DNA of 47,656 nt from Aquabacterium sp. (GTDB lineage: Bacteria; Pseudomonadota; Gammaproteobacteria; Burkholderiales; Burkholderiaceae_C). The position numbers were made by a program, and so were the translations under genes. The notes beneath the pieces were generated by a model, which saw nothing but the letters and a program-made list of their open reading frames with translations, did not search any database and was not told the DNA's origin. Positions 32,510 to 41,103 of this stretch are shown here, piece after piece (the first letter of the stretch is position 1; every line of letters starts with the position of its first letter). Location: the NCBI GenBank assembly GCA_023150345.1, contig JAKLLB010000024.1, positions 1 to 47,656 of the forward strand. Direction: 5' to 3'.

Positions 32510-34996
32510 TCAGGGAATCCAGGACCACACCTGCACGTTGAAGAATCGCATCAATGTGAGAGTGAAGGCCTTCCACACCGGCATGGTTTGGCCGCCGACC
32601 TTGGCATAGCCGCTCATGCCGTTGCGCAGCATGTCGTCCTTGTTGCGGATCGTGGCGATCACCTTGATCACGTTGCCGAACGGCTGCACCGTGACGTTGC
32701 GGTCGATCACCGTGACGGTGCCCTCGAACTCCATTTCGCTGAACGGGTTGGGCCGCGCGCGGATGGGCGAACCCACCTTGACGTAGGCGCTCTCCGGCTC
32801 CGGCACCTCGATCTCGGCGGTGACGAACTCGACGTTCTCGACGGCAGCGAACATCGCGCCGCGCTCGAGATAGGTATTGGTCTTCTGCTTGAGGTGCAGC
32901 GTGAGGACATTGCCGTCGAAAGGCATGCGCAACACCGTGCGGTCGATCTTCTTGCCGATCGCGTCGCGGTCCTCCTCCAACGCCTCGAGCTTGGCCTGCG
33001 CCGCGGCGATGTGGTCCTTGGTGGCGCCCGTGCGCGCCAGGTCGAGCGCAGCCTTCTTCTGCTCCACCTGGCGGGCGTCGATGTCGCGGGTGCGCCGCGC
33101 GGCGTCGAGCTCGTCGAACGCGATCACCTTGTCGGCATAGAGTTTTTCGTACCGTGGCACCCGGGCGTCGCTGTACTCGAGATGCTTCTGTGCCACCTCC
33201 AGTTCGCGCTGCGCCAGCGCCACTTCCTCGGGCTTGGGCCGGGCCTTCAGGTCGGCCACCACGGCCGCCTGCTCGGCCACCTTGGCCTCGGCCGTGGCCA
33301 GTTGCGACTTCAGGTCGATGGTCGACAGGCGCGCGATGACGGTGCCCTTGGCCACCTTCTCGCCGCCATCGAAGTAGACCGCCTCGACCAGGCCGGGAAC
33401 GTCGGTGGTCAGCATTTCCTGGCGGCCCGGGAAGATCTTGATGGCACCGCCCGGCTCGTAGGGATAGGGCAGGAACAGCAGGAACACCAGCACCACCAGG
33501 CCGGCGATGCGGGCATAGCTCCAGAACCCGCGGCTGGCCTTGGGTTCCTCGGGTTTCTCGCCGGCGGCCTCGGGCACGGCACGACGTCGCCAGCGCTCGA
33601 AGCGCTCGGCCCGGTCGTAGGCTTCCGAGATGAGGCGAAAGCGCTTGATCGTGCCGTTGATCAGCACCACCCCGAACACCAGCGCCAGCAGCACCGCCGC
33701 ACCGCCGATCTGCAGACCGCCGAAGAACATGCCCACCATGTAGACGGCCACGGCGATCAGCACATACGAATACACCACGGTGGCCAGCGCATAGCCCACC
33801 AGCAGGTTGTCTTCGGCCTCCTTGAAGGTGTCGCCCTTGAGCCGGCCCACCAGGGCCTTGTAGGCCTTGCCGCGCAGGTGCGGCTCGTTCATGAAGGTGG
33901 ACAGCAGTTGGTAGCAGCTGCCCTTGACCAGCGGGTTGCCGGAGACGAACAGCACATCGAGCGCCGTCAGCATGGCCACAGCGATGGCCATCTTGGGCAA
34001 CACGCCGTAGGCGTCGCGGTTGTTGTACCAAATCAGCATGCCCAGGCTGAACAGGAAACCGCGCGTGAGCAGTGGCGTGGCATGCAGCCACAGCTTCTCG
34101 CGTCGGGTCATCTGCTCGGCATGGTCGACACGGGCCACGAACCGCGGCAGGAAGGCCATGAAGATGGAAATGCCGATGGCCTTGACCGTGCCCCGGTACC
34201 AGTGCGCCACGGCCGCGATGACGAACGTGGCCGTGAGATTGATCGTGAACATGCTGAACACGACGTGCTGCAGCAACGTGGTGGCATCGTGCAGGCGGCG
34301 CACGTCCTTGTAGACGACCTCGGGGTAGCGGCCGCAGATCCAGAGCGAGGCCAGCAGCAGCAGCGGCAGCAGGTAGATGAGGTGGTGCGCCGGCCTCACC
34401 AGCGGCACCACCGCCTTGAGCATGGGGCGGGGATCGAACAAGACCCACATGCGCTTGGTGGTTCGGCGATCGAGCCCGTAGGCATCCTGGATGCCGGCCG
34501 GCAGGGTGGCATCCGGCGCCAGCTCGGGCTCGGCAGCGCCCACGCCGGCACCCGCATGCGCGGCCGCCGAGATGGGTGGTGCGGGTGCCGGTTGTGATTC
34601 GGCCGCTGCTCCAGGCATACCCTGGAACGACTTCACCTTCGGCTGGCCGTCTTCGGTGGAGTAGTGCTTGGTCAGATAGGGTGCGAGCAGCGGGTGGCGT
34701 GCGGCATCGTCGTCCAGCAGCTTCTGGTCGGCCAGCAGGGCGAACAGCGCGCGCACCTGATCGGGCGAGAGGTCGTTGCCGAAGCGGTCGTGAAAGACCG
34801 AAGCGAGCTTGGCGTAGTCCTGGCACCCGGGCAGCACCTCGAGCACGAAGAACTGCCAGGGCTCGAAGTCGTGGGTCTTGCCCAGCAGCTTGTCGCGGAT
34901 CAGGTAGCTGTGGCCGCCGTCCTTGGCGATCCGGAAGGCCTCCAGCCGGCGCGGCAGGTAGGCCGGCAGCGCCATTTTCTTGCTTTGTTCGCTCAT
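32510..34996 (-). CDS. PqqD / inactive M50 / HlyD fusion membrane exporter subunit
   Basis: This 828-residue protein has three parts. A PqqD-like peptide-binding winged helix occupies about residues 15-105. A multi-helix membrane region (about 200-450) follows the M50/site-2-protease layout. From about 495 a transmembrane helix leads to a HlyD adaptor with lipoyl-like halves (VPGLVEAVYFDGGEKVAKGT; RMPFDGNVLTLHLKQKTNTY) around a coiled coil. In M50 proteases HExxH and NPxxxxDG bind zinc; here the matching places read HWYRG (265-269) and NPLVKG (354-359), so the metal site is lost. The NodT-type outer-membrane factor gene lies 31 bases upstream. An exported substrate recognised by the PqqD part is inferred. 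Confidence 0.8.
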   Translation of the reverse strand: MSEQSKKMALPAYLPRRLEAFRIAKDGGHSYLIRDKLLGKTHDFEPWQFFVLEVLPGCQDYAKLASVFHDRFGNDLSPDQVRALFALLADQKLLDDDAARHPLLAPYLTKHYSTEDGQPKVKSFQGMPGAAAESQPAPAPPISAAAHAGAGVGAAEPELAPDATLPAGIQDAYGLDRRTTKRMWVLFDPRPMLKAVVPLVRPAHHLIYLLPLLLLASLWICGRYPEVVYKDVRRLHDATTLLQHVVFSMFTINLTATFVIAAVAHWYRGTVKAIGISIFMAFLPRFVARVDHAEQMTRREKLWLHATPLLTRGFLFSLGMLIWYNNRDAYGVLPKMAIAVAMLTALDVLFVSGNPLVKGSCYQLLSTFMNEPHLRGKAYKALVGRLKGDTFKEAEDNLLVGYALATVVYSYVLIAVAVYMVGMFFGGLQIGGAAVLLALVFGVVLINGTIKRFRLISEAYDRAERFERWRRRAVPEAAGEKPEEPKASRGFWSYARIAGLVVLVFLLFLPYPYEPGGAIKIFPGRQEMLTTDVPGLVEAVYFDGGEKVAKGTVIARLSTIDLKSQLATAEAKVAEQAAVVADLKARPKPEEVALAQRELEVAQKHLEYSDARVPRYEKLYADKVIAFDELDAARRTRDIDARQVEQKKAALDLARTGATKDHIAAAQAKLEALEEDRDAIGKKIDRTVLRMPFDGNVLTLHLKQKTNTYLERGAMFAAVENVEFVTAEIEVPEPESAYVKVGSPIRARPNPFSEMEFEGTVTVIDRNVTVQPFGNVIKVIATIRNKDDMLRNGMSGYAKVGGQTMPVWKAFTLTLMRFFNVQVWSWIP

Positions 34997-35027
34997 CGCG
35001 CGTGTTCCTGGGGCAATCTGACGGGGT

Positions 35028-36530
35028 TCATTTCGACGCCGGCGCTGGCGCTGCTAGGCCGGCCAGTTGTTCCGCACGGCCGGTCCAGCCACCGCCCATG
35101 GCGCGAAAGACCGCGACCAGGGCATCGAGCTGATTGGCTCGACTCTGCGTGTTCGTGATTTCGGACTGCAGCACGCGCTTCTCGGCATCCAGCACTTCGA
35201 GGTAGCTGCTGTAGCCGTTGTCGTAGCGGCGCCGTGCGAGCACCTCGGCCTCGCGGGCAGCGGCCAGCTGCAGGCGCTGCGCCTGCATCCGGTCGCCCAG
35301 CAGCCGGTGCTTGGCCAACGCGTCGTTGACTTCGCGGAACGCGGCCTGGATGCTGCGGCGGTAGGTCTCGACCAGTTCCGTGCGCCGCGCCTCGGTCTCG
35401 GCCACCTGGGCGCTGATGCGCCCGCCGTCGAACAGGTTGCCCGCCGCCTGGATGCCGTAGCTCCAGAAGTTGGCGGTCAGCTCGGGCAGGTTGGACAGGC
35501 GGGTAGAGGCGTATCCGGCCGCACCTGTGAGCGAAATGGTCGGGAAGTAGGCCGCACGTGCCACCCCGATGCGCGCGTTGGCCGCAACCAGGTCCTGCTC
35601 GGCGCGCCGGATGTCGGGTCGCTGCTCCAGGATCTCGGAGGGCAGTCCCGCCGGAATGCCGGGGACGACGAGCGCGTCGAACGACCGCCCGCGCCGTATG
35701 GCCGCGGGGGCTTTCCCGGCCAGGTACGACAGCTGGTGCTCGAGCACGGCCACCTCATGCTGCTTCAGCGGCAGCTCGGAACGCTTCTCCTCGTAGACCG
35801 ACTTGGCCGTTTCGACCTGCACCCACGAAATGGCACCACCCTCGGCCTTGGCGCGCTGCGACTTCCAGGCGGCTTCGCGGTTGGCAATCTCGCGCTGCAG
35901 CAGCGCGATCTGCTGATCGAGCTGCAGCAGCGTGAGGTAGCCGGTGACCACCTCGGTCACCAGCGTGAGCACCACGGCTTCGCGTTCCTCGCGCCGGGCC
36001 AGCAGATCAGCCAGCGCTGCCTCGTTGGAGCGGCGCACGCGGCCCCACAAGTCGAGCTCCCAGCTCGCCACGTACCCGGCTTCGTACTGATTGTTCGTCG
36101 GCGCGATGGTCGACGGCAATGGCACCGGCTTCTCCTGGCTCATCGTCAACCGCTGGCGCGCCGCGATGCCGTCGACCTGGGGATAGCGGGACGCCTTGGC
36201 CACCTGCACGCGAGCCTCGTACTGCTCGATGCGCGCCAGCGCGATTCGCAAGTCGGCGTTGCCAGCGAGCGTCTCGCGCACCAGGGCGTCGAGCGCTTCG
36301 TCACCGAACAGACGCCACCAGGCGTCCACCCGCGTCACGGCGCCGGGCGCATACGTCTCGCGCCACTGGGTTGGCGCGTCGACGTCCGGACGGCGGTAGT
36401 CGGGGCCCTGCGCGCAACCGGCCAGCGCTGCCAGTGTCAGCAGCACCAGGCCGCCGCTGCGGCGCCGCGCCACAGGCGCGCTGGCCCGCGGACCGAGTGC
36501 CCGGCAGATGAGTGGGAAAGGGTGGCTCAT
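35028..36530 (-). CDS. NodT/OprM-family outer-membrane efflux lipoprotein
   Basis: The 500-residue protein begins with a lipoprotein signal ending LTLAALAGC (Cys39), then AQGPDYRRPDVDAPTQWRE, the usual NodT/OprM start. Two TolC-type repeats follow, with DLRIALARIEQYEARVQVAK and SWELDLWGRVRRSNEAAL in the first half and EQRPDIRRAEQDLVAANARI and SYGIQAAGNLFDGGRISAQV in the second. It forms a trimeric channel through the outer membrane. Placed just upstream of the HlyD fusion, it completes an envelope-spanning export path. No inner-membrane RND or ABC pump is adjacent, so the membrane part of the fusion may play that role or recruit a pump elsewhere. Confidence 0.9.
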   Translation of the reverse strand: MSHPFPLICRALGPRASAPVARRRSGGLVLLTLAALAGCAQGPDYRRPDVDAPTQWRETYAPGAVTRVDAWWRLFGDEALDALVRETLAGNADLRIALARIEQYEARVQVAKASRYPQVDGIAARQRLTMSQEKPVPLPSTIAPTNNQYEAGYVASWELDLWGRVRRSNEAALADLLARREEREAVVLTLVTEVVTGYLTLLQLDQQIALLQREIANREAAWKSQRAKAEGGAISWVQVETAKSVYEEKRSELPLKQHEVAVLEHQLSYLAGKAPAAIRRGRSFDALVVPGIPAGLPSEILEQRPDIRRAEQDLVAANARIGVARAAYFPTISLTGAAGYASTRLSNLPELTANFWSYGIQAAGNLFDGGRISAQVAETEARRTELVETYRRSIQAAFREVNDALAKHRLLGDRMQAQRLQLAAAREAEVLARRRYDNGYSSYLEVLDAEKRVLQSEITNTQSRANQLDALVAVFRAMGGGWTGRAEQLAGLAAPAPASK

Positions 36531-36615
36531 GGGCGTGGCGTTCGAGGCGTGTCGAGTGTGCGCGTTGCGGTGGACCGATGGCGACCGGTACGGCAGGCAG
36601 CGTGAGCGTGCGGGT

Positions 36616-37035
36616 TCATTCGTCGGCAGGCCGGGCGGCCAGGTAGTCGAGTGCCTGGTCCTCGATCTCGCGCACCCGCACCAGCGTGCTCTGCAGTTCG
36701 GTGAGCACCGCCTCGAACCATTTGATCTGGTACTCGATCTGCTGGCGCTGCCAGACGATGTCTTCCAGCGGTGCATTGGCCGGCGGCCGCCCGTGCTCGT
36801 CGAACAGGAAGCGGATGCCCTCGCCCACCTGGATGTGGGTGTTCACGTGCGAGACCTGGCGCTCGACGAACTTCTTGATCTTCTTGGCCTTGAACTCCCG
36901 TATCACCGCCAGGCGCAGTGCGCGCTGGTGGGGCGTGAGATGGTCCAGGTCCGGGTGGCTGGTCACCGGATGGCCGTCGATCGGACCCAGGCGCTCGCGC
37001 AGCGGCTTGGGCGGCGGGGCGTGGTCGTCACTCAT
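36616..37035 (-). CDS. unknown 139-residue charged helical protein
   Basis: I do not recognise this protein. It starts MSDDHAPPPKPLRERLGPID, has a lysine-rich helix (REFKAKKIKKFVERQ), a middle segment VGEGIRFLFDEHGRPP, and an amphipathic C-terminal helix (IEYQIKWFEAVLTELQSTLV). It has no signal peptide, membrane segment or cysteine. It lies 22 bases behind the sulfotransferase gene and 85 bases before the outer-membrane factor gene, so it is probably cotranscribed. It could be a small accessory or structural protein of the export locus; size and composition do not look like a typical RiPP precursor. Confidence 0.7.
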   Translation of the reverse strand: MSDDHAPPPKPLRERLGPIDGHPVTSHPDLDHLTPHQRALRLAVIREFKAKKIKKFVERQVSHVNTHIQVGEGIRFLFDEHGRPPANAPLEDIVWQRQQIEYQIKWFEAVLTELQSTLVRVREIEDQALDYLAARPADE

Positions 37036-37057
37036 CGCACTATCCTGGTGGGCCGGT

Positions 37058-37966
37058 TCATTGATAGCCGAGCTCGCGCGCCAGTTCGATCACGCGTGGA
37101 TGCAGGGCGTGGCCGTCCTGCCGCCACGGAACGGGCTTGGTCAGCGAGGGAAACTTCACCTTGTGCGGGCGGAAGGTGGGGCCGCTGAGGAAGTTGGGGT
37201 CGTTGCCGAACAGCGCGTTGATCGGCCCGAAGCACGCGAACGGCGACCGTTCGGGATGCATCATCGCGTCGACCGCCTCGGCGTCATCGCGCAGCCCCGC
37301 CCAGCGGCAGATGGCCGCGAGCTGCTCGCGCGGATTCTCCATGATGTCCTCGCCGCGCACGCGCAGTTGCTGCGCCGGGGGCACCTCGTCCAGGAAGTTC
37401 AGGATGTTGATGTTGAGGTCGTGCCACGCCAGCGAGGGCTCGACGATCGCCCTGTCTTCGAGGAACTCGATCGAATTGACATAGAGCGCAAACGCGCCTT
37501 CGTTGAGGGACATCACCGACTTGCACTGGGCCACGGGATGGCGGATCAAGTGCAGAAACCGGGCCTCGGGAAATGCGCGGTACATCGCGCGCATGCGGCC
37601 GATGTCGATGGTGTACGACGGACTCTTCTCGACCGCCACCAGCGGGTGGATGCGCTCGACCAGTTCGCGATAGACCAGCGCCGTGCTGACCTCCTCGCGG
37701 GCGGCGGCCCAGTGCACCGCCATGCGGATGGTGGCTGCCGTCTGCTCGCCGCCGTAGACCTCGGCCACGGCGCGCAGCAGCCCCTGGCGGGTCTTGGCGT
37801 CGTTGCTCATCTCGTCGGACGTGCGGACCCACAGCTCCTTGAGCACTTCGACGTTGAACAGGCACAACTCGGGCAGGCCGAAGGCCTGCGGGTGCTGACC
37901 CAGCATGGCATTGATCAGCGAGGTATACGACCTCGGTGGGGCCAGCAGGAACAACGGAGCGGCCAT
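37058..37966 (-). CDS. PAPS-dependent sulfotransferase
   Basis: A 302-residue cytoplasmic sulfotransferase. The 5'-phosphosulfate loop is PPRSYTS at residues 10-16 and the 3'-phosphate motif is LIRHPVAQCKS at about 140-150; both are near canonical. VEKSPSYTIDIGRMRAMYRA precedes the second motif, as in the sulfotransferase family 3 (Sulfotransfer_3). It would move sulfate from PAPS to an OH or NH group of an unknown acceptor. Upstream is an alkaline-phosphatase-superfamily gene, downstream the export genes. The PAPS-forming cysD and cysNC and the PAP phosphatase cysQ lie within 5 kb, which supports active use of PAPS here. Confidence 0.87.
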   Translation of the reverse strand: MAAPLFLLAPPRSYTSLINAMLGQHPQAFGLPELCLFNVEVLKELWVRTSDEMSNDAKTRQGLLRAVAEVYGGEQTAATIRMAVHWAAAREEVSTALVYRELVERIHPLVAVEKSPSYTIDIGRMRAMYRAFPEARFLHLIRHPVAQCKSVMSLNEGAFALYVNSIEFLEDRAIVEPSLAWHDLNINILNFLDEVPPAQQLRVRGEDIMENPREQLAAICRWAGLRDDAEAVDAMMHPERSPFACFGPINALFGNDPNFLSGPTFRPHKVKFPSLTKPVPWRQDGHALHPRVIELARELGYQ

Positions 37967-38017
37967 CGGGGCAGGAGGGGTCTCGGACGACGGATAGGGA
38001 GGTTCGGACGCGACGGG

Positions 38018-38842
38018 CTACTTCACCCGGCCTTCGACATAGGGGATTTCGAAGCACTTCTCGTGCATGATGGGCCCGTGACCGAAGTAGCCTTCCTCAC
38101 CGAAGAGCTCGCCATGATCGGCCGTCACGATGAACCAGGTGTTGGGCGGCGCCTTCTCGTACAAGGTGCCGATCAGGCCGTCGATGTACTCGACGCACTT
38201 CACCTGCTGGGCCCGCAGCATGGCCAGTTGCTCGGGCTCGAACACCTGCTTGCCGCCGGCCACCGCCGTGTTGGGATCGGCGGCGATGCCCTTGACCGCG
38301 CCGTGCACGCCAGAGATGTGCGGCAGGTTCTCGCCCGACAGCATGTACGGGTAGTGCGTTTCGCCCAGGTTCAGGAAGTAGTACTGCGGCTCGTCGTCCG
38401 GGAACTCCATTTCCTGCACCATGCCTGCGAAGTGGTTGTGGTGCTCCATCAGCTTGTACTCGTCGAAGTGCTGGCTGATCAGCGTGTACTTGTTGAGCAC
38501 CGGCATCGAGACCTTGGCGATGGTGCGATAGCCCAGCTTGGACAACACCTTGGGCAGCGACAGCTCGGGCAGGAAGTTCTTGAACTCGATTTCGCCGCCG
38601 CCGATGCGCTCCTTCCACTGCAGGTATTCGCTCTTGTAGACCTCGGAGGCGAACACTTCCTTCGGGCTCGTGTGCGGCATCATGCCCATGGTGTAGACAT
38701 AGTGCGACGGCGCCGTCCAGGAGGCGTAGGCGTAGCGCCGCTCGGCGGTGCCCAGGCGATCGATGTGGGGCGTGCGCGCGGCCACGAAGGTGTCGTAGCG
38801 GCAGCTGTCCATCACGATGAAGACGATGTGGTTGAGAGTCAT
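38018..38842 (-). CDS. sulfatase-like protein of the alkaline phosphatase superfamily
   Basis: The 274-residue protein starts MTLNHIVFIVMDSCRYDTFV, the first metal-binding strand of the superfamily, and later has HYPYMLSGE, and FIVTADHGELFGEEGYFGHG with the DHG and GH metal ligands. The formylglycine motif C-x-P-S-R of true sulfatases is absent; the residue in nucleophile position is probably a threonine or serine in ASWTAPSH. It is short for the family (usually 400 or more), ending soon after the second metal site, so it may be a minimal phospho/sulfo-transferase or hydrolase. It is the first gene of the sulfotransferase-export unit, 51 bases before the sulfotransferase. Confidence 0.72.
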   Translation of the reverse strand: MTLNHIVFIVMDSCRYDTFVAARTPHIDRLGTAERRYAYASWTAPSHYVYTMGMMPHTSPKEVFASEVYKSEYLQWKERIGGGEIEFKNFLPELSLPKVLSKLGYRTIAKVSMPVLNKYTLISQHFDEYKLMEHHNHFAGMVQEMEFPDDEPQYYFLNLGETHYPYMLSGENLPHISGVHGAVKGIAADPNTAVAGGKQVFEPEQLAMLRAQQVKCVEYIDGLIGTLYEKAPPNTWFIVTADHGELFGEEGYFGHGPIMHEKCFEIPYVEGRVK

Positions 38843-39003
38843 GCGCAGATCCCGTTGAACATGGGTACGGCCCGGAGCGCCACCCCCCAAAGCCTGTCGA
38901 GTATGCCCGTGTGTGGCGACATTGCCGAGTCCGCGCAGCGTGCAAAGCGCACGCGCGGCTCCATGCAGACCGACACACAGCCCCCGCGTTCCCGGGGGTC
39001 CGG

Positions 39004-39022
39004 CGCCCCGCGGCGCGGGGCG
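39004..39022 (-). terminator. GC-rich hairpin downstream of cysQ
   Basis: CGCCCCGC and GCGGGGCG (39004-39011, 39015-39022) form an 8-bp stem with a three-base loop, six bases past the cysQ stop. No T run follows. The rest of the 186-bp gap to the sulfatase-like gene (38843-39028) probably holds that gene's promoter but shows no clear hexamers. Confidence 0.4.
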
Positions 39023-39028
39023 GTGCAC

Positions 39029-39826
39029 TCAGTCGGCAAGACCGCTGGCCACGAAGTGCGGGTTGTCGAGCCCCGGCTTGCCGTAGCGCAGGGGTGCGCC
39101 CTGCAGGTCGCACACGTACCCGCCGGCGGCCGCCAGCACGGCATGGCCGGCGGCGATGTCCCACTCCATGGTGCGACCCAGGCGCGGGTACAGGTCGGCC
39201 GCCCCGCGGGCCACCAGGCACAACTTGAGCGACGATCCCGCGTTCGTGGTGCTGGCCACGCGACGGCCGGCGAGGAACGCTTCGAGCGCCGCAGCATCGC
39301 CATGTGAGCGACTGGCCACCACCGTCAGGCCCTCGGCGGGTACGCGCCGGCACGCGATCGTCCGCCGGCCGTCGTCCGCTTCCATCCAGGCGCCATGCCC
39401 CAGGGCACCGGCATAGAGTTGCCCGCGCGGGCCCAGCGCCGGGGCCAGCACCACCCCCAGCACCGGCGCACCGCGCTCGATCAGGGCCACGTTGACGGTG
39501 AACTCGCCGTTGCGGCCGATGAACTCCTTGGTGCCGTCCAGCGGGTCGACCAGCCAGAAGCGCTCGCCGAGTTCGGGCACGCTGCCGGCCGCCACAGCCT
39601 CTTCGGCAACCACGGGAATGCCCGGCCAGTTCTGTTGCAGGCCAGCCACGATCACGGCCTCTGCGCGCTCGTCGGCCTCGGTTACCGGCGATGCATCGTC
39701 CTTGCCGCGGACTGCGAAGTCGGTCGCGTAGACCGACATCACCACATCACCTGCCTGCCGCACGATAGCGGCCAGTTGCTCGAGCCAGGCCGCATCAGCC
39801 ATAGGCGCCGTTTGCTGCGCGTTCAT
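39029..39826 (-). CDS. cysQ: 3'(2'),5'-bisphosphate nucleotidase CysQ
   Basis: The 265-residue enzyme removes the 3'-phosphate of PAP, the by-product of sulfotransferases, and can also act on PAPS. Inositol-monophosphatase-fold motifs are clear: VVAEEAVAAG, DPLDGTKEFIGRNGEF (D-P-L-D-G-T metal site) and MEWDIAAGHAVLAAAGGYVC. The chosen ATG at 39826 has AAGGA ahead of it; another ATG at 39844 has none. The gene is divergent from cysD with 200 bases between starts, so supply and disposal of the sulfate donor are placed back to back. Confidence 0.92.
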   Translation of the reverse strand: MNAQQTAPMADAAWLEQLAAIVRQAGDVVMSVYATDFAVRGKDDASPVTEADERAEAVIVAGLQQNWPGIPVVAEEAVAAGSVPELGERFWLVDPLDGTKEFIGRNGEFTVNVALIERGAPVLGVVLAPALGPRGQLYAGALGHGAWMEADDGRRTIACRRVPAEGLTVVASRSHGDAAALEAFLAGRRVASTTNAGSSLKLCLVARGAADLYPRLGRTMEWDIAAGHAVLAAAGGYVCDLQGAPLRYGKPGLDNPHFVASGLAD

Positions 39827-40026
39827 CGATCGCACATCCTTCAATCTAGGGGGGTGTCCGTTGACGGCTTCACGCTTTGCGGGTCACCGTCGAACCGGGG
39901 GTTAAGGCGGCGCGGATTGTGCGCCAGAATGCTCGCCTCTTTCCATCCCAGCGGTGCGTGCCGCAACGATGTGCCGCACGGCCCGCCCTGGGCACCGATG
40001 CATCGATCGGATCCGCTGTCCCGACC

Positions 40027-40938
40027 ATGATCGATCCCGTGCGACTGACCCACCTGCAGCGCCTAGAAGCCGAGAGCATCCACATCCTGCGCGAAGTGGT
40101 GGCCGAGTGCGAGAAGCCGGTGATGCTGTACTCCATCGGCAAGGACTCCGCCACGATGCTGCATCTGGCCAAGAAGGCGTTCTTTCCGTCACCGCCGCCG
40201 TTCCCGTTGCTGCACGTGGACACGACCTGGAAGTTCCGCGACATGTACGCGCTGCGCGACCGCATGGCGCGCGAGCTGGGGATGGAGTTGCTGGTCTACC
40301 GCAACCCGGAAGCCGAGGCCCTGGGCATCAACCCGTTCGAGCACGGCTCGCAGATCCACACCGACCTGTGGAAGACCCAAGGTCTGAAGCAGGCACTCGA
40401 CCATCACGGTTTCGACGCCGCCTTCGGCGGTGCCCGACGCGACGAAGAAAAGTCACGCGCCAAGGAGCGCATCTTCTCGTTTCGCTCGGCCCAGCACCGC
40501 TGGGACCCGAAGAGCCAGCGGCCCGAGCTCTGGCACCTGTACAACGCGCGCAAGCGCCAGGGCGAGTCGATCCGCGTGTTCCCGTTGTCGAACTGGACCG
40601 AGCTCGACATCTGGCAGTACATCTACCTCGAGAACATCCCGATCGTGCCGCTGTACTACGCAGCGGTGCGCCCAGTGGTGGAACGAGACGGCACGCTGAT
40701 CATGGTCGACGACGACCGCATGCCGCTGCGCCCGGGCGAGACACCGATGATGAAGAAGGTGCGCTTTCGCACCCTGGGCTGCTACCCGCTGACCGGCGCC
40801 ATCGAGTCCGAGGCCGACACCCTCACCGCGATCATCCAGGAGATGCTGCTCACCCGCACCAGCGAGCGCCAGGGCCGCATGATCGACCACGATGCGTCGG
40901 CGTCGATGGAGAAGAAGAAGCAAGAAGGATATTTTTGA
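40027..40938 (+). CDS. cysD: sulfate adenylyltransferase subunit 2
   Basis: The 303-residue small subunit of ATP sulfurylase, which makes APS from sulfate and ATP with CysN as GTPase partner. The PP-loop [20 protein letters not shown] is at about 40-60, and [20 protein letters not shown] and [16 protein letters not shown] are family signatures. The end EKKKQEGYF is the usual CysD/NodP C-terminus. The stop overlaps the ATG of a short repeat-encoded frame (TGATG). cysNC follows 165 bases later. Confidence 0.95.
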   Translation: MIDPVRLTHLQRLEAESIHILREVVAECEKPVMLYSIGKDSATMLHLAKKAFFPSPPPFPLLHVDTTWKFRDMYALRDRMARELGMELLVYRNPEAEALGINPFEHGSQIHTDLWKTQGLKQALDHHGFDAAFGGARRDEEKSRAKERIFSFRSAQHRWDPKSQRPELWHLYNARKRQGESIRVFPLSNWTELDIWQYIYLENIPIVPLYYAAVRPVVERDGTLIMVDDDRMPLRPGETPMMKKVRFRTLGCYPLTGAIESEADTLTAIIQEMLLTRTSERQGRMIDHDASASMEKKKQEGYF

Positions 40939-41102
40939 TGGCCCCCCACACTCACGTTCGTTCGCTGCCCCCCGAGGGGGCCCAGGCCTCCTTTGGGGCG
41001 GCCCGGCAGGAGTCCTCTGAAGCACGCCCCCACGCTCACGTTCGTTCGCTGCCCCCCGAGGGGGCCCAGGCCTCCTTTGGGGCGGCCCGGCAGGAGTCCT
41101 GA
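40938..41102 (+). other. 54-codon open frame made of the duplicated repeat
   Basis: This frame reads [20 protein letters not shown] and so on, with the same 24-residue segment twice. It starts in the cysD stop (TGATG) and ends two bases before the cysN ATG. It is the translation of an intergenic repeat type common in Burkholderiales, so a functional peptide is unlikely. It may nevertheless be translated and link cysD to cysN translation. Confidence 0.3.
40943..41100 (+). repeat. two direct copies of a 74-bp GC-rich intergenic repeat
   Basis: Copy 1 (40943-41016) and copy 2 (41027-41100) differ at one base (40950 A, 41034 G) and start 84 bases apart. Each contains GCCCCCCGAGGGGGC, an inverted repeat able to form a hairpin, and a second arm TTTGGGGCGGCCCGGCAGG. 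This is the REP-like sequence type found widely between genes of Comamonadaceae and relatives. It fills the gap between cysD and cysNC. Confidence 0.85.
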
Positions 41103-41103
41103 T

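Noticed and set aside
36531-38017. RiPP precursor peptide gene near the PqqD-containing exporter
   Set aside because: The gaps (36531-36615, 37036-37057, 37967-38017) are too short or show no leader-core type frame with a ribosome site. A precursor elsewhere cannot be excluded.
36686-39307. Open frame of about 870 codons on the plus strand across the sulfotransferase region
   Set aside because: It crosses several well-supported minus-strand genes and their gaps, and its translation matches nothing I recognise.
40943-41100. CRISPR array
   Set aside because: Only two copies, long repeats with a 10-base linker and internal hairpins, and no cas genes; it is a duplicated intergenic repeat.
40938-41102. 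Genuine small protein gene between cysD and cysNC
   Set aside because: The frame is entirely repeat sequence of a type common between genes in this bacterial group; its internal duplication mirrors the DNA repeat, so it was kept only as a possible coupling frame.
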